Numbered from the stretch's first letter, positions 17,303-27,942 are shown. The stretch: 64,000 nt of DNA from Idiomarina aquatica (GCF_004362895.1 NZ_SNXI01000008.1:1-64000), one strand, 5' to 3'. Notes: generated by a model not told the origin, from the letters alone. A program made the numbers and translations.

Positions 17303-17917
17303 ATGGCAAATTATATTGTGGGACTGACCGGCGGTATTGGCAGCGGCAAATCAGCCGCCTCGGATTATTTCGCGACACTCGGCATCGATATTGTTGATGC
17401 CGACGTCATAGCCCGTGAGGTTGTAAGTCCCGGAAGCCCCTGCCTGAAAGAAATCGTAAAACATTTTGGTGATCATCTGCTGGATGACCAGGGGGCGCTT
17501 AATCGCAAAGCTTTACGGCAACTCGTGTTTAACAACGAAGAACATAAGCAGTGGTTAAATAACTTATTGCATCCGGCTATTCGAACGCGAATACTCGAGC
17601 AATTAAGCCATGCCAGCTCGCCTTATGTCGTCCTGGTGGCGCCATTGCTATTAGAGAACAACCTCGACCGATTCTGTCAGCGGGTATTAGTGATTGACGT
17701 CCCCGAATCGTTGCAAGTACAGCGGACCCTTGAACGCGACCAAACCTCAGCGCAGCAGGTAGAAGCCATAATGGCGTCACAGGTAACGCGCGAACAACGG
17801 TTGGCTCATGCCGATGACATTGTCCGTAACGACGGTAGCCTTGCACAGCTGCAGCAACAAATTAATCACTTACACGGCCTCTATCAGCAACAGGCAAGTA
17901 GTTGGCAGCATGATTGA
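17303..17917 (+). CDS. coaE: Dephospho-CoA kinase
   Basis: Catalyses the last step of coenzyme A synthesis, phosphorylating the 3'-hydroxyl of dephospho-CoA. P-loop GLTGGIGSGKS lies at the N-terminus, followed by DADVIAREVV, the CoA-binding LNRKALRQLVF, HPAIR, and the lid region with RTLERDQTS and DDIVRNDG. Length 204 aa. The start at 17303 (MANYIVGLTGG) fits homologues; an in-frame ATG six codons earlier lies inside pilD. The placement after pilD is common in gammaproteobacteria. Confidence 0.96.
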   Translation: MANYIVGLTGGIGSGKSAASDYFATLGIDIVDADVIAREVVSPGSPCLKEIVKHFGDHLLDDQGALNRKALRQLVFNNEEHKQWLNNLLHPAIRTRILEQLSHASSPYVVLVAPLLLENNLDRFCQRVLVIDVPESLQVQRTLERDQTSAQQVEAIMASQVTREQRLAHADDIVRNDGSLAQLQQQINHLHGLYQQQASSWQHD

Positions 17918-18007
17918 TTACATTCGTTAACAGTCCGGCCATTGCACCCCGATACTATTCAGTTATCATACTCGGAATAATAAAGAGCAGGGTTCCGGGA
18001 CAACCAA

Positions 18008-18790
18008 ATGAGCAGCGAGCAACAAAGTAGCAGCGTCTATGAGTATCCACTTCAGGAGCGTTTTCGCACCTATCTGCGGCTGGAACATAGCTTCGTGGAA
18101 CTGAACAATGCGTTGGCACTAGCTGAGCACGCCCCTTTGGCGTTTTTTAATACGCTATTTGCTACCCAGGAGCTGATCGAACGCAACGATATCAAAACTG
18201 AGCTGGCAAAAGACCTGGAACTGCAACGAGCGACTATGGAGCGCTGGCAGAACCACCCCCAGATCGATCAAAATGCGTTACAGGGCGCCCTGCAGAGCAT
18301 CACCATGGCCTCAGATAATCTGCAATATATCGGTCGCGCATTGCGCCAACTAAAGGACGACCGGTTTTTAGCAAGTATTCGATCGCGCTTGATACAGCCC
18401 GGAATAACCGGCTTATTCGAGTTACCGCAATTACAGCGTTGGTTAAGTCAACCGCTGGCGCTACAACAGCAACATTGGGATTACTGGCACGAGGCAGTGC
18501 AGCCACTGGCTGCCGCTATTCAATTACAATTGGAATTAACCCGCCAACAGGGTGAGTTTGACACGGTGGTTGCCCGTAACGGATTTTGGCAGGAAAGTTG
18601 CGACCCGCTCGCGCTACTGCGCATTCGCATGCCACCCGACAGCCCTTATTACCCGATTGTTAGTGGCCACCGCCAACGTTTCACGCTGCGGTTTATGGCA
18701 ATACCGACATCTACCGATGCCGATGCCGCCAACGAGGACATCACCTTCGAACTGGCGCGCAGTCCGCTGTTAAGTACCACCACCAGCTAA
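18008..18790 (+). CDS. zapD: Cell division protein ZapD
   Basis: FtsZ-binding protein that bundles Z-ring protofilaments. The 260-residue sequence shows family hallmarks: [17 protein letters not shown] at the N-terminus, an all-helical first half, [24 protein letters not shown], and a C-terminal beta-rich part with [17 protein letters not shown] and [16 protein letters not shown]. It lies between coaE and yacG, the order seen in E. coli and relatives. Start has a weak ribosome site (GGGAC). Confidence 0.95.
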   Translation: MSSEQQSSSVYEYPLQERFRTYLRLEHSFVELNNALALAEHAPLAFFNTLFATQELIERNDIKTELAKDLELQRATMERWQNHPQIDQNALQGALQSITMASDNLQYIGRALRQLKDDRFLASIRSRLIQPGITGLFELPQLQRWLSQPLALQQQHWDYWHEAVQPLAAAIQLQLELTRQQGEFDTVVARNGFWQESCDPLALLRIRMPPDSPYYPIVSGHRQRFTLRFMAIPTSTDADAANEDITFELARSPLLSTTTS

Positions 18791-18813
18791 CCATAAAGAT
18801 AAACGAGGATATT

Positions 18814-19005
18814 ATGCCAACAACCGTAGATTGTCCGACCTGCCAAACACAGGTTGAATGGAGTGACAATTCTCCTTACAAACCCTTTTGCAGTGAACGT
18901 TGCAAATTGATCGACTTAGGCGAGTGGGCGAACGAGGAAAAGTCGATTCCGGGAGAACCCGCCGTTGTTCCCGAACAAGTTCCGGGCAACGACGATATCT
19001 ATTAA
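18814..19005 (+). CDS. yacG: Zinc-binding DNA gyrase inhibitor YacG
   Basis: Small zinc protein (63 aa) that binds GyrB and inhibits gyrase in E. coli. Four Cys ligands are present in CPTC and FCSERC, followed by the conserved [12 protein letters not shown] and an acidic C-terminal tail. An AACGAGGAT ribosome site precedes it. It is 23 bases after zapD. Its stop codon overlaps by 4 bases the end of the convergent mutT, and no terminator separates them. Confidence 0.95.
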   Translation: MPTTVDCPTCQTQVEWSDNSPYKPFCSERCKLIDLGEWANEEKSIPGEPAVVPEQVPGNDDIY

Positions 19006-19424
19006 TAACTATTGAGGGTGTCGACTAAGCGTTCGACGATGGGTTGATTGGCGTCAGGGAATTGAAACGCGTCCAGCTGCGCAATATCAACCCAAAGCCA
19101 TTGCTGGCCTTCCAGTTGTTTTGCTTCACCACGATATTTTAGTACCCACCAAACATCGAGTAACACCCGCTTATCCTGGTATTGGTGTTCTACTACGGTC
19201 AGTGGAGCACAGTCCTCAACTTCTATATTGCATTCTTCTTTTAACTCACGAGCTAGTGCTTGTTGCACAGATTCACCAGGCTCTACTTTGCCGCCGGGAA
19301 ACTCCCATTTGCCACCCTGGTGTTGCTCAGGCAGGCGTTGGGCAATAAAGATCTCGCCATTATCGTTTTCGATAACCCCAACCGCGACATGCACGGTTGG
19401 GAGCTGACTGTCTGCTTCACTCAT
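19002..19424 (-). CDS. mutT: 8-oxo-dGTP diphosphatase MutT
   Basis: Nudix hydrolase that sanitises oxidised guanine nucleotides. The Nudix box runs from Gly45 ([20 protein letters not shown]) to EECNI (63-67). All catalytic acidic residues are present, but the position that is normally Gly after the second Glu (EEXGU) is Asn66. Other MutT features are FPGGK and the C-terminal FPDANQPIV. Length 140 aa. It is encoded immediately downstream of secA (3-base gap), the usual secA-mutT order, and converges on yacG. Confidence 0.93.
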   Translation of the reverse strand: MSEADSQLPTVHVAVGVIENDNGEIFIAQRLPEQHQGGKWEFPGGKVEPGESVQQALARELKEECNIEVEDCAPLTVVEHQYQDKRVLLDVWWVLKYRGEAKQLEGQQWLWVDIAQLDAFQFPDANQPIVERLVDTLNSY

Positions 19425-19427
19425 GAG

Positions 19428-22139
19428 TTATAGTTTACCGTGGCAATGTTTATATTTTTTACCCGATCCACACGGGCAGGGATCGTTACGTCCAACTTTA
19501 GGACCGCGCTGCGCCGGTGCACCGGCATTAGCATTAGGTTGCTCAGCCTGACCCGTTGCACTCGCTTGCTCGTGCTTAAATTCCCGTGGTGCTGAATCTG
19601 CCGCTTTGCGTTGCTGATCAACCGCATCGACGTCTTCAGGCGCACGAACCTTAACTCGGCTTAGAATGGTAACCACGTCAAGCTTCAGGTTTTCCAGCAT
19701 CTCACTGAATAACTCAAACGCTTCGCGCTTGTATTCCTGTTTTGGATTTTTCTGAGCGTAACCACGCAAATGGATACCCTGACGCAAGTGGTCCATCGCT
19801 GCAAGGTGCTCTTTCCAATGCTGATCCAGGCTTTGCAGCATAATCGACTTTTCAAAACGGCGCAGCGTTTCGGCACCGACCATGTCTTCTTTTTCCTGAT
19901 ACGCTTTGGTAAGCGCCTCTAACACCCGTTCGCGTAGTACTTCCTCGTGGAAGTGATCATCTTCCTCCAGCCATTGCTGTAGAGGGACTTCCACGTCAAA
20001 GTCTGCCCGCAAGCGCTCTTCAAGCGAGGCAAGATCCCAAAGTTCGGCCAAAGACTGCGGCGGAACATACTCGTCAATCACCGCATTGATGACATCTTCA
20101 CGGATAACCTGAATCGTTTCAGAAATATCACCTTCATCCAGCAATTCATTACGCTGCTCGTAGACGACACGACGCTGGTCATTGGCGACGTCGTCGTATT
20201 CCAACAGTTGCTTACGAATATCAAAGTTACGCCCTTCGACTTTACGCTGTGCGTTTTCTATCGCTCGCGTCACCCAGGGGTGCTCAATCGCCTCACCTTC
20301 TTTCATACCCAGTCGTTTCATCATTGACGCCATCCGATCGGACGCAAAGATACGCATCAGCGAATCTTCTAACGACAGATAGAAACGTGACGAACCCGGG
20401 TCACCCTGACGACCAGAACGACCGCGTAGCTGATTATCGATACGGCGTGACTCATGACGCTCGGTACCAATAATATGCAGGCCCCCTGCTTCAATCACTT
20501 GATCATGAAGGGTTTGCCATTCTTGCTTTATTGCGTCAATTTTTTCGTTAGACGGCTCTTCAAGCTTTTCGACTTCAGCCATCCAGCTACCTCCTAACAC
20601 GATATCGGTACCACGACCGGCCATGTTGGTAGCAATGGTCACCGCGCCGGGACGCCCGGCCTGCGCAATGATGTCGGCTTCGTGGGCATGGAATTTTGCG
20701 TTAAGTACCGCATGCGGTATCTTTTTCTTCTTCAGTAGCTGCGATAATAATTCCGAGTTTTCAATCGACACCGTACCAACCAGTACCGGTCGACCCTGCT
20801 TACGACACTCATGAATATCTTCTGCTATCGCCTCGTACTTTTCTTTGGTCGTGAGGTAGATGAGGTCAGCGCGGTCGTCACGCACCATCGGCTTGTTGGT
20901 GGGAATGACCACGGTTTCCAGACCATAAATTGATTGGAATTCGAATGCTTCGGTATCGGCTGTACCCGTCATACCGGCTAATTTGTCATACAAGCGGAAG
21001 TAGTTCTGGAAGGTAATCGAGGCCAGTGTTTGGTTCTCGTTTTGTATCTCTACGCCTTCCTTAGCTTCTACTGCCTGGTGCAGGCCTTCTGACCAACGTC
21101 GGCCTTCCATGGTACGGCCGGTGTGTTCGTCTACAATGACAATTTTGCCGTCTTTGACGATATAGTCGACATCTTTCTGGAACAAGTGATGCGCCCGTAA
21201 CGCCGCATTAATATGATGCAAAAGCGTAATATTGGCGGCAGAATAAAGCGAATCATCCTCACCCAGCATTCCGCGTTCTTTAAGTAGTGACTCAACGTGC
21301 TCCTGACCGTGCTCGGTCAAGTGCAGCTGTTTCGCCTTTTCATCGATAGTAAAGTCGCCGTCACCCTTTTCTTCTTCGGTATCTTCTTTTTCCTGACGGG
21401 TTAATAGCGGTACCAGCTCATTCATTTTGGTGTACATCTCGGAGCTGTCTTCTGCAGGCCCGGAGATAATTAACGGTGTACGAGCTTCGTCAATCAGGAT
21501 CGAATCAACTTCATCGACTAGCGCGTAGTAAAGCTCGCGCTGCACGCGATCTTCCGGTGAAAACGCCATGTTGTCGCGCAAATAGTCAAAACCAAATTCA
21601 TTATTAGTGCCGTAAGTGATGTCGGCTTGGTAGGCTTCTTTTTTCTGTTGCGGTGGCAATCCGGGTATATTAAAGGCAACCGTCATACCCAAAAATTCAA
21701 ATAATGGGCGGTTAAATTCAGCATCGCGGCGCGCCAGATAATCGTTAACGGTGATGATGTGAACACCTTTGCCCGCCAGCGCGTTCAAATAAGCCGGCAG
21801 GGTCGCGGTTAACGTTTTACCTTCACCGGTTTTCATTTCGGCGATGCGATTTTCATCCAGCACCATACCACCGACCATTTGCACGTCAAAATGGCGCATT
21901 TTAAACACACGCTTACTAGCTTCGCGCACTGTCGCGAATGCCTCCGTTAACAAACTCTGTAGGCTCTCGCCATCGGCTAAGCGCTTTCGAAACTCCGCTG
22001 TTTTGTCTTTGAGTTCTGCGTCGGATAACGCTTCGAATTCAGGCTCCAGCTGGTTAATTTGGTTAACCTTTTTGGATAGCGCCTTCAGAATGCGGTCGTT
22101 ACGACTGCCAAATACTTTACTAAACAAACTGCCTAACAT
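19428..22139 (-). CDS. secA: Protein translocase ATPase SecA
   Basis: Motor ATPase that pushes preproteins through SecYEG. Walker [33 protein letters not shown] (DEAD-like box), [12 protein letters not shown] and the helicase motif [19 protein letters not shown] (described in part) are all present. The C-terminal tail carries the zinc-binding SecB-interaction motif [14 protein letters not shown]. Length 903 aa is normal. The upstream gene is an M23 peptidase rather than the SecM arrest peptide that controls secA in E. coli, and a terminator separates them, so secA probably has its own promoter in the short gap. Confidence 0.99.
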   Translation of the reverse strand: MLGSLFSKVFGSRNDRILKALSKKVNQINQLEPEFEALSDAELKDKTAEFRKRLADGESLQSLLTEAFATVREASKRVFKMRHFDVQMVGGMVLDENRIAEMKTGEGKTLTATLPAYLNALAGKGVHIITVNDYLARRDAEFNRPLFEFLGMTVAFNIPGLPPQQKKEAYQADITYGTNNEFGFDYLRDNMAFSPEDRVQRELYYALVDEVDSILIDEARTPLIISGPAEDSSEMYTKMNELVPLLTRQEKEDTEEEKGDGDFTIDEKAKQLHLTEHGQEHVESLLKERGMLGEDDSLYSAANITLLHHINAALRAHHLFQKDVDYIVKDGKIVIVDEHTGRTMEGRRWSEGLHQAVEAKEGVEIQNENQTLASITFQNYFRLYDKLAGMTGTADTEAFEFQSIYGLETVVIPTNKPMVRDDRADLIYLTTKEKYEAIAEDIHECRKQGRPVLVGTVSIENSELLSQLLKKKKIPHAVLNAKFHAHEADIIAQAGRPGAVTIATNMAGRGTDIVLGGSWMAEVEKLEEPSNEKIDAIKQEWQTLHDQVIEAGGLHIIGTERHESRRIDNQLRGRSGRQGDPGSSRFYLSLEDSLMRIFASDRMASMMKRLGMKEGEAIEHPWVTRAIENAQRKVEGRNFDIRKQLLEYDDVANDQRRVVYEQRNELLDEGDISETIQVIREDVINAVIDEYVPPQSLAELWDLASLEERLRADFDVEVPLQQWLEEDDHFHEEVLRERVLEALTKAYQEKEDMVGAETLRRFEKSIMLQSLDQHWKEHLAAMDHLRQGIHLRGYAQKNPKQEYKREAFELFSEMLENLKLDVVTILSRVKVRAPEDVDAVDQQRKAADSAPREFKHEQASATGQAEQPNANAGAPAQRGPKVGRNDPCPCGSGKKYKHCHGKL

Positions 22140-22173
22140 GAGTACGGAATTTCCTGTCTTGTAAAATTACAAC

Positions 22174-22202
22174 AAAAGCGACGCCTACAGTACCGGCGTC
22201 GC
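22174..22202 (-). terminator. Terminator after the M23 peptidase gene
   Basis: Perfect 8-bp stem GCGACGCC / GGCGTCGC (22178-22185 and 22195-22202) followed on the minus strand by TTTTGTTG. It lies between the M23 gene stop (22219) and the secA start, separating the two transcripts. Confidence 0.8.
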
Positions 22203-22218
22203 TCGCGTTTATCTGTTT

Positions 22219-23151
22219 TTATTCATCGTCGAGTTTGCGATAAACAAACTGATTGGGGTCAATTTGCTGGTCATTGCGCAACACTTCATAATGTACGTGC
22301 GGTCCGGTTGAACGGCCCGTGTTACCCATTTCGGCAATCGCCTGGCCGCGCGTTACCACGTCACCGACTTCAACTAACAACGTGTCGTTGTGCCCATAGC
22401 GCGTTTTTAGCCCGCCACCATGGTCGATTTCAATGAGTTGACCGTAGCCCCATCTATCGCCGGCCCAGGTTACAACGCCGGCACCGGTTGCCACCACTTT
22501 GACGTCCTCGGCATAACTGGCAAAATCGAGGCCCTTATGCATTGCCGGTGTGCCGTTAAACGGATCTTTTCTTACTCCGTATTGCGATGATAGCCACCCC
22601 TCGCTAATGGGACGCCCAGCTATATAACTCGCATTAGAGACATTGTGGTTCATCATTACAGATTCAAGGAGGGAAAGCTGTTTTTGTTTATCCGAGATGT
22701 GATTCAATAACTGGTCGATTTCCGCTAATACATCGGTCCCCGACGCTTTGGGAAGCTCAGAGGTGACGGCTTCGGGGCCGCCCAGCGGAATGTCACTGTT
22801 AAAGTTAAACTCTCCGTTGCTGAGATTGGCTTTTTCTGCCAAACGCTCACCGAGCGCGTCTAAGCGACGCACCTGTGCTCGTAGTTCGCCTAAATAAACA
22901 GTCATTGCGCCTAATTTTTTTTCGGTTTTTTCGCGCATCTCGGCAACAACCTGCTGCTGAACCGCTAAATTACGCTGCTCAGCCGTTATTTTTTCTTGTG
23001 CCAGCTGTGGATCGATTCCCTGGTATTCCCACGGTGACCACGCAGCCAACAGTACGACACTCAGTAAACCAGTGTAAGATAACAAGCGTCGTCGCGTCAG
23101 ACTAAAACGAAATCGTATTTTTGAGCCTCGGTAAAAGACTGATAAACTCAT
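22219..23151 (-). CDS. Membrane-anchored M23 family metallopeptidase
   Basis: Periplasmic LytM/M23 zinc endopeptidase likely to cut peptidoglycan cross-links or to act in cell separation. After a basic N-terminus (RFRFSLTRRR) there is one transmembrane segment (LLSYTGLLSVVLLAAW), a predicted coiled coil (about 50-110), and the peptidase domain (about 180-305) with HKGLDFA (His and Asp zinc ligands) and HVHYEVLRN (third ligand motif). All three ligands are intact, so it should be active, unlike EnvC/NlpD-type activators. It occupies the place of secM upstream of secA, a common arrangement outside the enterobacteria, and diverges from dciA. Confidence 0.9.
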   Translation of the reverse strand: MSLSVFYRGSKIRFRFSLTRRRLLSYTGLLSVVLLAAWSPWEYQGIDPQLAQEKITAEQRNLAVQQQVVAEMREKTEKKLGAMTVYLGELRAQVRRLDALGERLAEKANLSNGEFNFNSDIPLGGPEAVTSELPKASGTDVLAEIDQLLNHISDKQKQLSLLESVMMNHNVSNASYIAGRPISEGWLSSQYGVRKDPFNGTPAMHKGLDFASYAEDVKVVATGAGVVTWAGDRWGYGQLIEIDHGGGLKTRYGHNDTLLVEVGDVVTRGQAIAEMGNTGRSTGPHVHYEVLRNDQQIDPNQFVYRKLDDE

Positions 23152-23203
23152 GAATACTCTCTTTTATAGGGTTCTTAATCGAGCGCCAGGTATAAACAAC
23201 ACC

Positions 23204-23641
23204 ATGAGTCATAAACCCAAAACACCCAAACAATGGCTCCGTTCCAACGTCGAGCCGCAATCGCAAGCACTGCAACGATACGCACAGTTTGCCGTTCAAC
23301 TGAAACAATGGCAACAATTGTTTGCTGAAGCGGCACAGCGACCGCTTATCGAACACTGTCAGCTGATTAACGTGCGCGATAACAAACTCATTGTTGAGGC
23401 CGATTCGGCTACTTGGGCAACCCAATTAAAGTTACAACAAGGGCGCATTATAACGCATTTCCAACAGGATGCGACGGTTGCTGTTCAGACAATCGAAATC
23501 AAGGTGAAGCCGCAATTGGATCGCAGTGCACTAGCCAGCAGCGAGAAGGCGTCGCGTCGCGAACGCATTTTACGTTTGGCGGAAAACAGCCAGGAGCCAT
23601 TAAAATCGGAACTATTAAAGATGGCAGATAGGATGTGGTAG
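23204..23641 (+). CDS. dciA: DciA-family (DUF721) replicative helicase operator
   Basis: Member of the DUF721 family, whose characterised members (DciA) load or assist the DnaB helicase in bacteria without DnaC. The 145-residue form starts at 23204 (MSHKPKTPKQWLRSN); an upstream in-frame ATG would overlap the divergent M23 gene. The KH-like part spans about residues 25-95 (LIEHCQLINVRDNKLIVEAD and WATQLKLQQGRI). The C-terminal tail is basic (SSEKASRRERILRLAE) and ends in SELLKMADRMW. Family assignment is firm on the WATQLK-type motif and context; the function is taken from studied homologues. Confidence 0.82.
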   Translation: MSHKPKTPKQWLRSNVEPQSQALQRYAQFAVQLKQWQQLFAEAAQRPLIEHCQLINVRDNKLIVEADSATWATQLKLQQGRIITHFQQDATVAVQTIEIKVKPQLDRSALASSEKASRRERILRLAENSQEPLKSELLKMADRMW

Positions 23642-23661
23642 CCCGACTAATGCAGGCTACC
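23637..23661. terminator. Short hairpin between convergent dciA and lpxC
   Basis: GGTAGCC and GGCTACC (23637-23643 and 23655-23661) pair around 11 bases and include the dciA stop codon. No clear T-run follows on either strand, so termination here is only plausible. Confidence 0.3.
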
Positions 23662-23670
23662 GTAAATACA

Positions 23671-24588
23671 TTAAGCCAGGCTTGGCGCCCAATAGGTGAT
23701 TGGAGACTCGGCTTCAGCGTCATCAAATGTTACAAATTCCCAGGCTTCCTGCTGTTGTAACAGCGCTTGCAGTAGCTGGTTATTTAACGCATGCCCCGAT
23801 TTGTATGCACGTAAGTGGCCTAAAATACTATGCCCACCCATATACAGGTCGCCAATCGCATCGAGCATTTTATGCTTAACAAACTCGTCGTCGTAACGCA
23901 GGCCATCAGTATTCAGCACACGGAACTCGTCTAACACCACGGCATTATCGAAGCTCCCGCCCAAGGCAAGATTGTTCTTACGCAAATACTCGATATCTTT
24001 CATAAAGCCAAAGGTACGCGCGCGGCTGATCTCTTTGATGAAAGCGCCGCTGTTGAAGTCCATTGACACTGCCTGACCCGTCTCAGCAATGGCCGGATGG
24101 TCAAAGTCGATGGCAAAATCAATGCGGAATCCATCGTAGGGTAGCAGTTCCGCCCATTTGCCATCTTCCTCTTCAACACGAATTGGCGATTTGATACGAA
24201 TAAACTTCTTCGCCACAGACTGCTCTTCAATCCCCGCACTTTGTAGCAGGTAGACAAAGGGATGTGAGCTGCCATCCATAATCGGAATTTCGTGTGAATC
24301 GACTTCGATAATGCAGTTATCAATACCGACGCCGGCAAGCGCAGCTAATAGGTGTTCAACGGTCGATATGCGAACATTCTGTTCGTTTATCAAACACGTA
24401 CACAACTGTGTGTCCCGCACCCAATCGGCTCGCGCAGGAATATCCACCGCCGGGTCTAAATCGACACGGCGAAATATCAAGCCAGTGTTTGCGGGTGCCG
24501 GGCGCAACGTCAAATTGACTTTATTGCCCTTGTGCAGCCCAACACCGGTCGTTGAGATCGCTTGTTGTAATGTACGTTGTTTTACCAT
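23671..24588 (-). CDS. lpxC: UDP-3-O-acyl-N-acetylglucosamine deacetylase LpxC
   Basis: Zinc deacetylase catalysing the committed step of lipid A synthesis. Hallmarks: [18 protein letters not shown] at the N-terminus, [18 protein letters not shown] with a zinc His, [18 protein letters not shown], and [11 protein letters not shown] with the remaining ligands and the catalytic [17 protein letters not shown]. Length 305 aa is typical. Last gene of the division cluster, 116 bases after ftsZ, with its own promoter in that gap. The C-terminal tail is short and could carry the degradation signal for FtsH, as in E. coli, but I cannot confirm that. Confidence 0.98.
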   Translation of the reverse strand: MVKQRTLQQAISTTGVGLHKGNKVNLTLRPAPANTGLIFRRVDLDPAVDIPARADWVRDTQLCTCLINEQNVRISTVEHLLAALAGVGIDNCIIEVDSHEIPIMDGSSHPFVYLLQSAGIEEQSVAKKFIRIKSPIRVEEEDGKWAELLPYDGFRIDFAIDFDHPAIAETGQAVSMDFNSGAFIKEISRARTFGFMKDIEYLRKNNLALGGSFDNAVVLDEFRVLNTDGLRYDDEFVKHKMLDAIGDLYMGGHSILGHLRAYKSGHALNNQLLQALLQQQEAWEFVTFDDAEAESPITYWAPSLA

Positions 24589-24653
24589 TAGCTAAACTCA
24601 CCTCTTTAAACAGCGACTGGCTATACTCAACGTCAATGCCAGCGCGGCCGCAT

Positions 24654-24683
24654 AGTATACGACATTTGTCATGGTGCAAGCAA
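24654..24683 (-). promoter_or_regulatory. Putative lpxC promoter
   Basis: On the minus strand TTGCTT (24678-24683), an 18-base spacer and TATACT (24654-24659) lie in the ftsZ-lpxC gap, about 65 bases upstream of the lpxC start. This matches the independent expression of lpxC known in E. coli. Confidence 0.55.
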
Positions 24684-24704
24684 ATTTTGCTTATTTTTTA
24701 CGCA

Positions 24705-25895
24705 TCAATCGACTTGTTTGCGCAAAAATGCCGGAATATCTAAATAATCCAGCTCTTTATCCTGCTGCTTTTTAGGCGCAGTTTTACGAGCTGCCTCGGC
24801 CTGCGGTTCCGCTTGTTGCTCCTCGACTTCTTCGTAACGCGGTGCTGCAGCGCTGCGATCAAGGTCTGCACGGTAACTTGGTGCCGCATCGCGCTTGGTA
24901 GCCTGACCGCTGTTTACCAGCGAGATATCAGGTTTGCGCTCAGCACCTATACCTGTGGCAACTACAGTAACACGCAACTCATCAGACATTTCGGTATCGA
25001 TAACAGTACCCACAATGACGGTCGCATTATCAGAAGCAAAGGCTTTAACCGTATTACCTACGGTTTCAAATTCGTCAATGCTCATATCCATGCCGGCAGT
25101 CACGTTAACTAATACGCCGCGCGCACCAGAAAGATCGATGTCCTCAAGCAGCGGACTGTTGATTGCCATTTCAGCCGCTTCCTGCGCACGGTCTTCACCG
25201 CTGGCAACACCTGTTCCCATCATCGCGGTGCCCATTTCTTTCATCACCGCACGCACGTCGGCAAAGTCGACGTTGATAAGGCCCGGACGCGTAATCAGCT
25301 CAGCAATACCTTGTACCGCACCCAATAACACATTGTTAGCAGCACTAAAGGCATCCAGTAATGACGTACCCTTACCCATCACTTTGAGCAATTTTTCGTT
25401 TGGAATGGTGATTAACGAATCAACACTTTGCGACAAGGCGTTAATACCCTCGTCAGCAACTGCCATGCGCTTTTTACCCTCAAACGGGAACGGCTTAGTA
25501 ACCACAGCAACCGTTAAAATACCCAGTTCTTTGGCGACTTCCGCAACCACTGGCGCGGCACCGGTACCTGTACCGCCCCCCATACCAGCGGCGATAAAGA
25601 CCATATCCGCACCTTCTAATTGTGCTTTAATCGCTTCGCGATCATCTTCAGCAGACTGGCGACCCACTTCCGGGTTTGCGCCTGCGCCCAAGCCCTTGGT
25701 AATTTCACCACCTAACTGAATGGTGACATCGGCAGTATGGTTACGCAGTGCCTGTGCGTCGGTGTTAGCAGCAATAAACTGCACACCTTCGATAGACTCT
25801 TTAACCATGTGTTGTACGGCGTTTCCGCCACCACCACCAACACCGATGACTTTTATGACGGCTTCACTTTCGTAATTATCCATCAGTTCAAACAT
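24705..25895 (-). CDS. ftsZ: Cell division GTPase FtsZ
   Basis: Tubulin-like GTPase forming the Z ring. GTP-binding signature GGGTGTG at residues 106-112, preceded by [15 protein letters not shown]; the T7 loop region [15 protein letters not shown] provides the catalytic Asp. The C-terminal linker (about 315-380) is Ala/Glu/Gln-rich and ends in the conserved peptide [13 protein letters not shown] that binds FtsA, ZipA and probably ZapD. 396 aa. Follows ftsA by 43 bases. Confidence 0.99.
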   Translation of the reverse strand: MFELMDNYESEAVIKVIGVGGGGGNAVQHMVKESIEGVQFIAANTDAQALRNHTADVTIQLGGEITKGLGAGANPEVGRQSAEDDREAIKAQLEGADMVFIAAGMGGGTGTGAAPVVAEVAKELGILTVAVVTKPFPFEGKKRMAVADEGINALSQSVDSLITIPNEKLLKVMGKGTSLLDAFSAANNVLLGAVQGIAELITRPGLINVDFADVRAVMKEMGTAMMGTGVASGEDRAQEAAEMAINSPLLEDIDLSGARGVLVNVTAGMDMSIDEFETVGNTVKAFASDNATVIVGTVIDTEMSDELRVTVVATGIGAERKPDISLVNSGQATKRDAAPSYRADLDRSAAAPRYEEVEEQQAEPQAEAARKTAPKKQQDKELDYLDIPAFLRKQVD

Positions 25896-25938
25896 AAGAT
25901 TTCTCCCTACCTGCTTTTCTTATTGTGCTACCCCAGCG

Positions 25939-27171
25939 TTAAAACTCACCTTTAAACCAGCTTTGGACTTTTTGCCAAAGACCGATCACGTCAGTTTTAC
26001 TGCTTTCCTTTTGCACCGCCGTCGTACTCTCCTGCCCATAGCGTAACAGGCCAACCGCGGTCGCATAAACCGGATCCTCTACATAATCTTTTAAGCCCTT
26101 AACATTAAGTGGCTTACCGATGCGCACCGGCATCTGAAAAATTTCTTCTGCAAACTCGACACAACCCTGCATTTTGGCGCTACCACCGGTAATCACCACG
26201 CCGGCAGCAATTTGCTCGTCTAAGCCGCTCTGTACGATTTCGTCGCGCACCAGTTCAAATAACTCCTGGTAGCGTGGTTCAACCACCTCCGCCAGTGTGT
26301 GGCGTGACATCATGCGTGCCGGTCGGCCGCCTACCGATGGTACTTCGATGGTATCTTCCATACTGACCATTTGCCGCAACGCGCAGGCATGCTGTGTTTT
26401 AATCTGTTCCGCGTGATTGGTTGGTGTGCGGAAAATTTTAGCAATATCACTGGTGACCTGATTACCCGCAGCCGGGATAACCGCTGTGTGTCGCAACACG
26501 CCGCCGGCATAAATACAAATATCAATGGTTCCGCCGCCCAGATCCACCAGTGCCACGCCAAGGTCTTTCTCATCATCGGTTAACACCGAGATACTCGACG
26601 CCAATGCCGAAAAAATCAGTTTGTCTACCTGCAGTCCACAACGCTCAACTGCTTTGGTAATATTTTTTGCCATATCGTTGGCACACGTAATGATGTGAAC
26701 TTTCGACTCCATGCGCACCCCTGACATGCCAATGGGGCTACGAATACTTTCCTGCGAGTCGATAACATATTCTTGTGGTAACACATGTAATATGCGCCGC
26801 TCTTTAGCAATCGGTACCGACTGTGCAGCATGGATAACATTATCAACGTCATCCTGAGTTACTTCGGCTTCGTTAATTGGCACCATGCCACTTTCGTTCT
26901 GGCAGGAAATATGGCGCCCGGAGATATTTAAAAATACCGAGGCAACACGGCAGTCTGCCATCAGTTCCGCTTCGTCAACTGCGCGCTGGATAGACTGCAC
27001 CACTAAGTTAAGGTCATTAACCCCGCCTTTATCCATACCCCGGGCCGTCGTCACGCCTACCCCGACCACGCTAATTTCATCATCCGGCAGCAGTTCGCCG
27101 ATGAGCGCGGTAACCTTACTGGTTCCGATATCCAGCCCTACTACCATTTGACGTTCTGTTGCTTTCGACAT
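25939..27171 (-). CDS. ftsA: Cell division protein FtsA
   Basis: Actin-like protein that tethers FtsZ to the inner membrane and recruits late division proteins. ATP-binding motifs: VGLDIGTSKV at the N-terminus, VALVDLGGGTIDI, and VITGGSAKMQGC. The 1C subdomain lies between residues about 85 and 160. The C-terminal amphipathic helix IGLWQKVQSWFKGEF is the membrane anchor. 410 aa. It starts 6 bases after ftsQ ends. Confidence 0.98.
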   Translation of the reverse strand: MSKATERQMVVGLDIGTSKVTALIGELLPDDEISVVGVGVTTARGMDKGGVNDLNLVVQSIQRAVDEAELMADCRVASVFLNISGRHISCQNESGMVPINEAEVTQDDVDNVIHAAQSVPIAKERRILHVLPQEYVIDSQESIRSPIGMSGVRMESKVHIITCANDMAKNITKAVERCGLQVDKLIFSALASSISVLTDDEKDLGVALVDLGGGTIDICIYAGGVLRHTAVIPAAGNQVTSDIAKIFRTPTNHAEQIKTQHACALRQMVSMEDTIEVPSVGGRPARMMSRHTLAEVVEPRYQELFELVRDEIVQSGLDEQIAAGVVITGGSAKMQGCVEFAEEIFQMPVRIGKPLNVKGLKDYVEDPVYATAVGLLRYGQESTTAVQKESSKTDVIGLWQKVQSWFKGEF

Positions 27172-27177
27172 ATTGAT

Positions 27178-27942
27178 TTAGCTCTCTTTTTGCTCTTGTT
27201 TGCGCCAACTCACTGCCGCGCCGGTATCGTACCGCAAATCAACCGTTGCTAACGCGTTTTGTTCACTGTTTTTATGCGCTTCGATTTGCGGTAGCAAATC
27301 AATAAAGCGTTTAATTCGTTCTAACGTTGCCTCACGTCCAAGTTTTAACTCGATACCATTACCAAGCACCACACTCACTGCAAAACGTTCGGTCAGGCGC
27401 ATCGCTGTCACCGACATGCCATTAACCTCTAGCATCTGCTGCACTCGGTTAAACTGTTCCAGCGTCGTTTCTACCGCGGTTTCCGGACCGAACAAGCGAG
27501 GCAATGGTTGCGCCAGTTTGTCGCTGTCCAGAGCTGCTTTAAACACATCGCCCGATGCCGTTACCAAACGGTCATTATTCCAATAGGCCAGCGGTTCTCG
27601 CTCGGTGATATATACCGAAAGCCGGTCCGGCCAAACTTTACGCAACGACGCTTTAGCTACCCAGGGCAACTGTTCTACCCGCTGCCGCAAGGCATTAACA
27701 TCCGCGGTAAAAAAGCTGCCCAGCGGTTGTCGAGTCAATGCCGCACGTACTTCGTGCTCACTTAACTGCTGCAATTCTCCCTGCACGTTTAAACGTGCCA
27801 AGGGTACCTGTTGCTCATCCTTAAGCACCGTAATCAATTTCGCCAATCCCAGCCCAAAGGCGACCAATGTCACTATGCAGGTCAATAAACCGAGCCAAAA
27901 ATTCCAACTCGGTAATGCACGTCGATTGACCTTGACGGACAT
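27178..27942 (-). CDS. ftsQ: Cell division protein FtsQ
   Basis: Bitopic divisome protein linking FtsK to FtsL/FtsB. One N-terminal transmembrane segment (FWLGLLTCIVTLVAFGLGLA), a POTRA domain (VPLARLNVQGELQQLSEHEVRAAL), and the FtsQ domain with WVAKASLRKVWPDRLSVYITEREPLAYW. 254 aa. The start codon shares one base with the ddlB stop (TGATG). The tail is basic and Glu/Gln-rich. Confidence 0.96.
   Translation of the reverse strand: MSVKVNRRALPSWNFWLGLLTCIVTLVAFGLGLAKLITVLKDEQQVPLARLNVQGELQQLSEHEVRAALTRQPLGSFFTADVNALRQRVEQLPWVAKASLRKVWPDRLSVYITEREPLAYWNNDRLVTASGDVFKAALDSDKLAQPLPRLFGPETAVETTLEQFNRVQQMLEVNGMSVTAMRLTERFAVSVVLGNGIELKLGREATLERIKRFIDLLPQIEAHKNSEQNALATVDLRYDTGAAVSWRKQEQKES

Noticed and set aside
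24678-24705. AAGCAAA-TTTGCTT hairpin with T-run as an ftsZ terminator
   Set aside because: The T-run lies on the plus strand, where no gene ends; on the ftsZ strand no T-run follows. The same bases form the better-supported lpxC -35.
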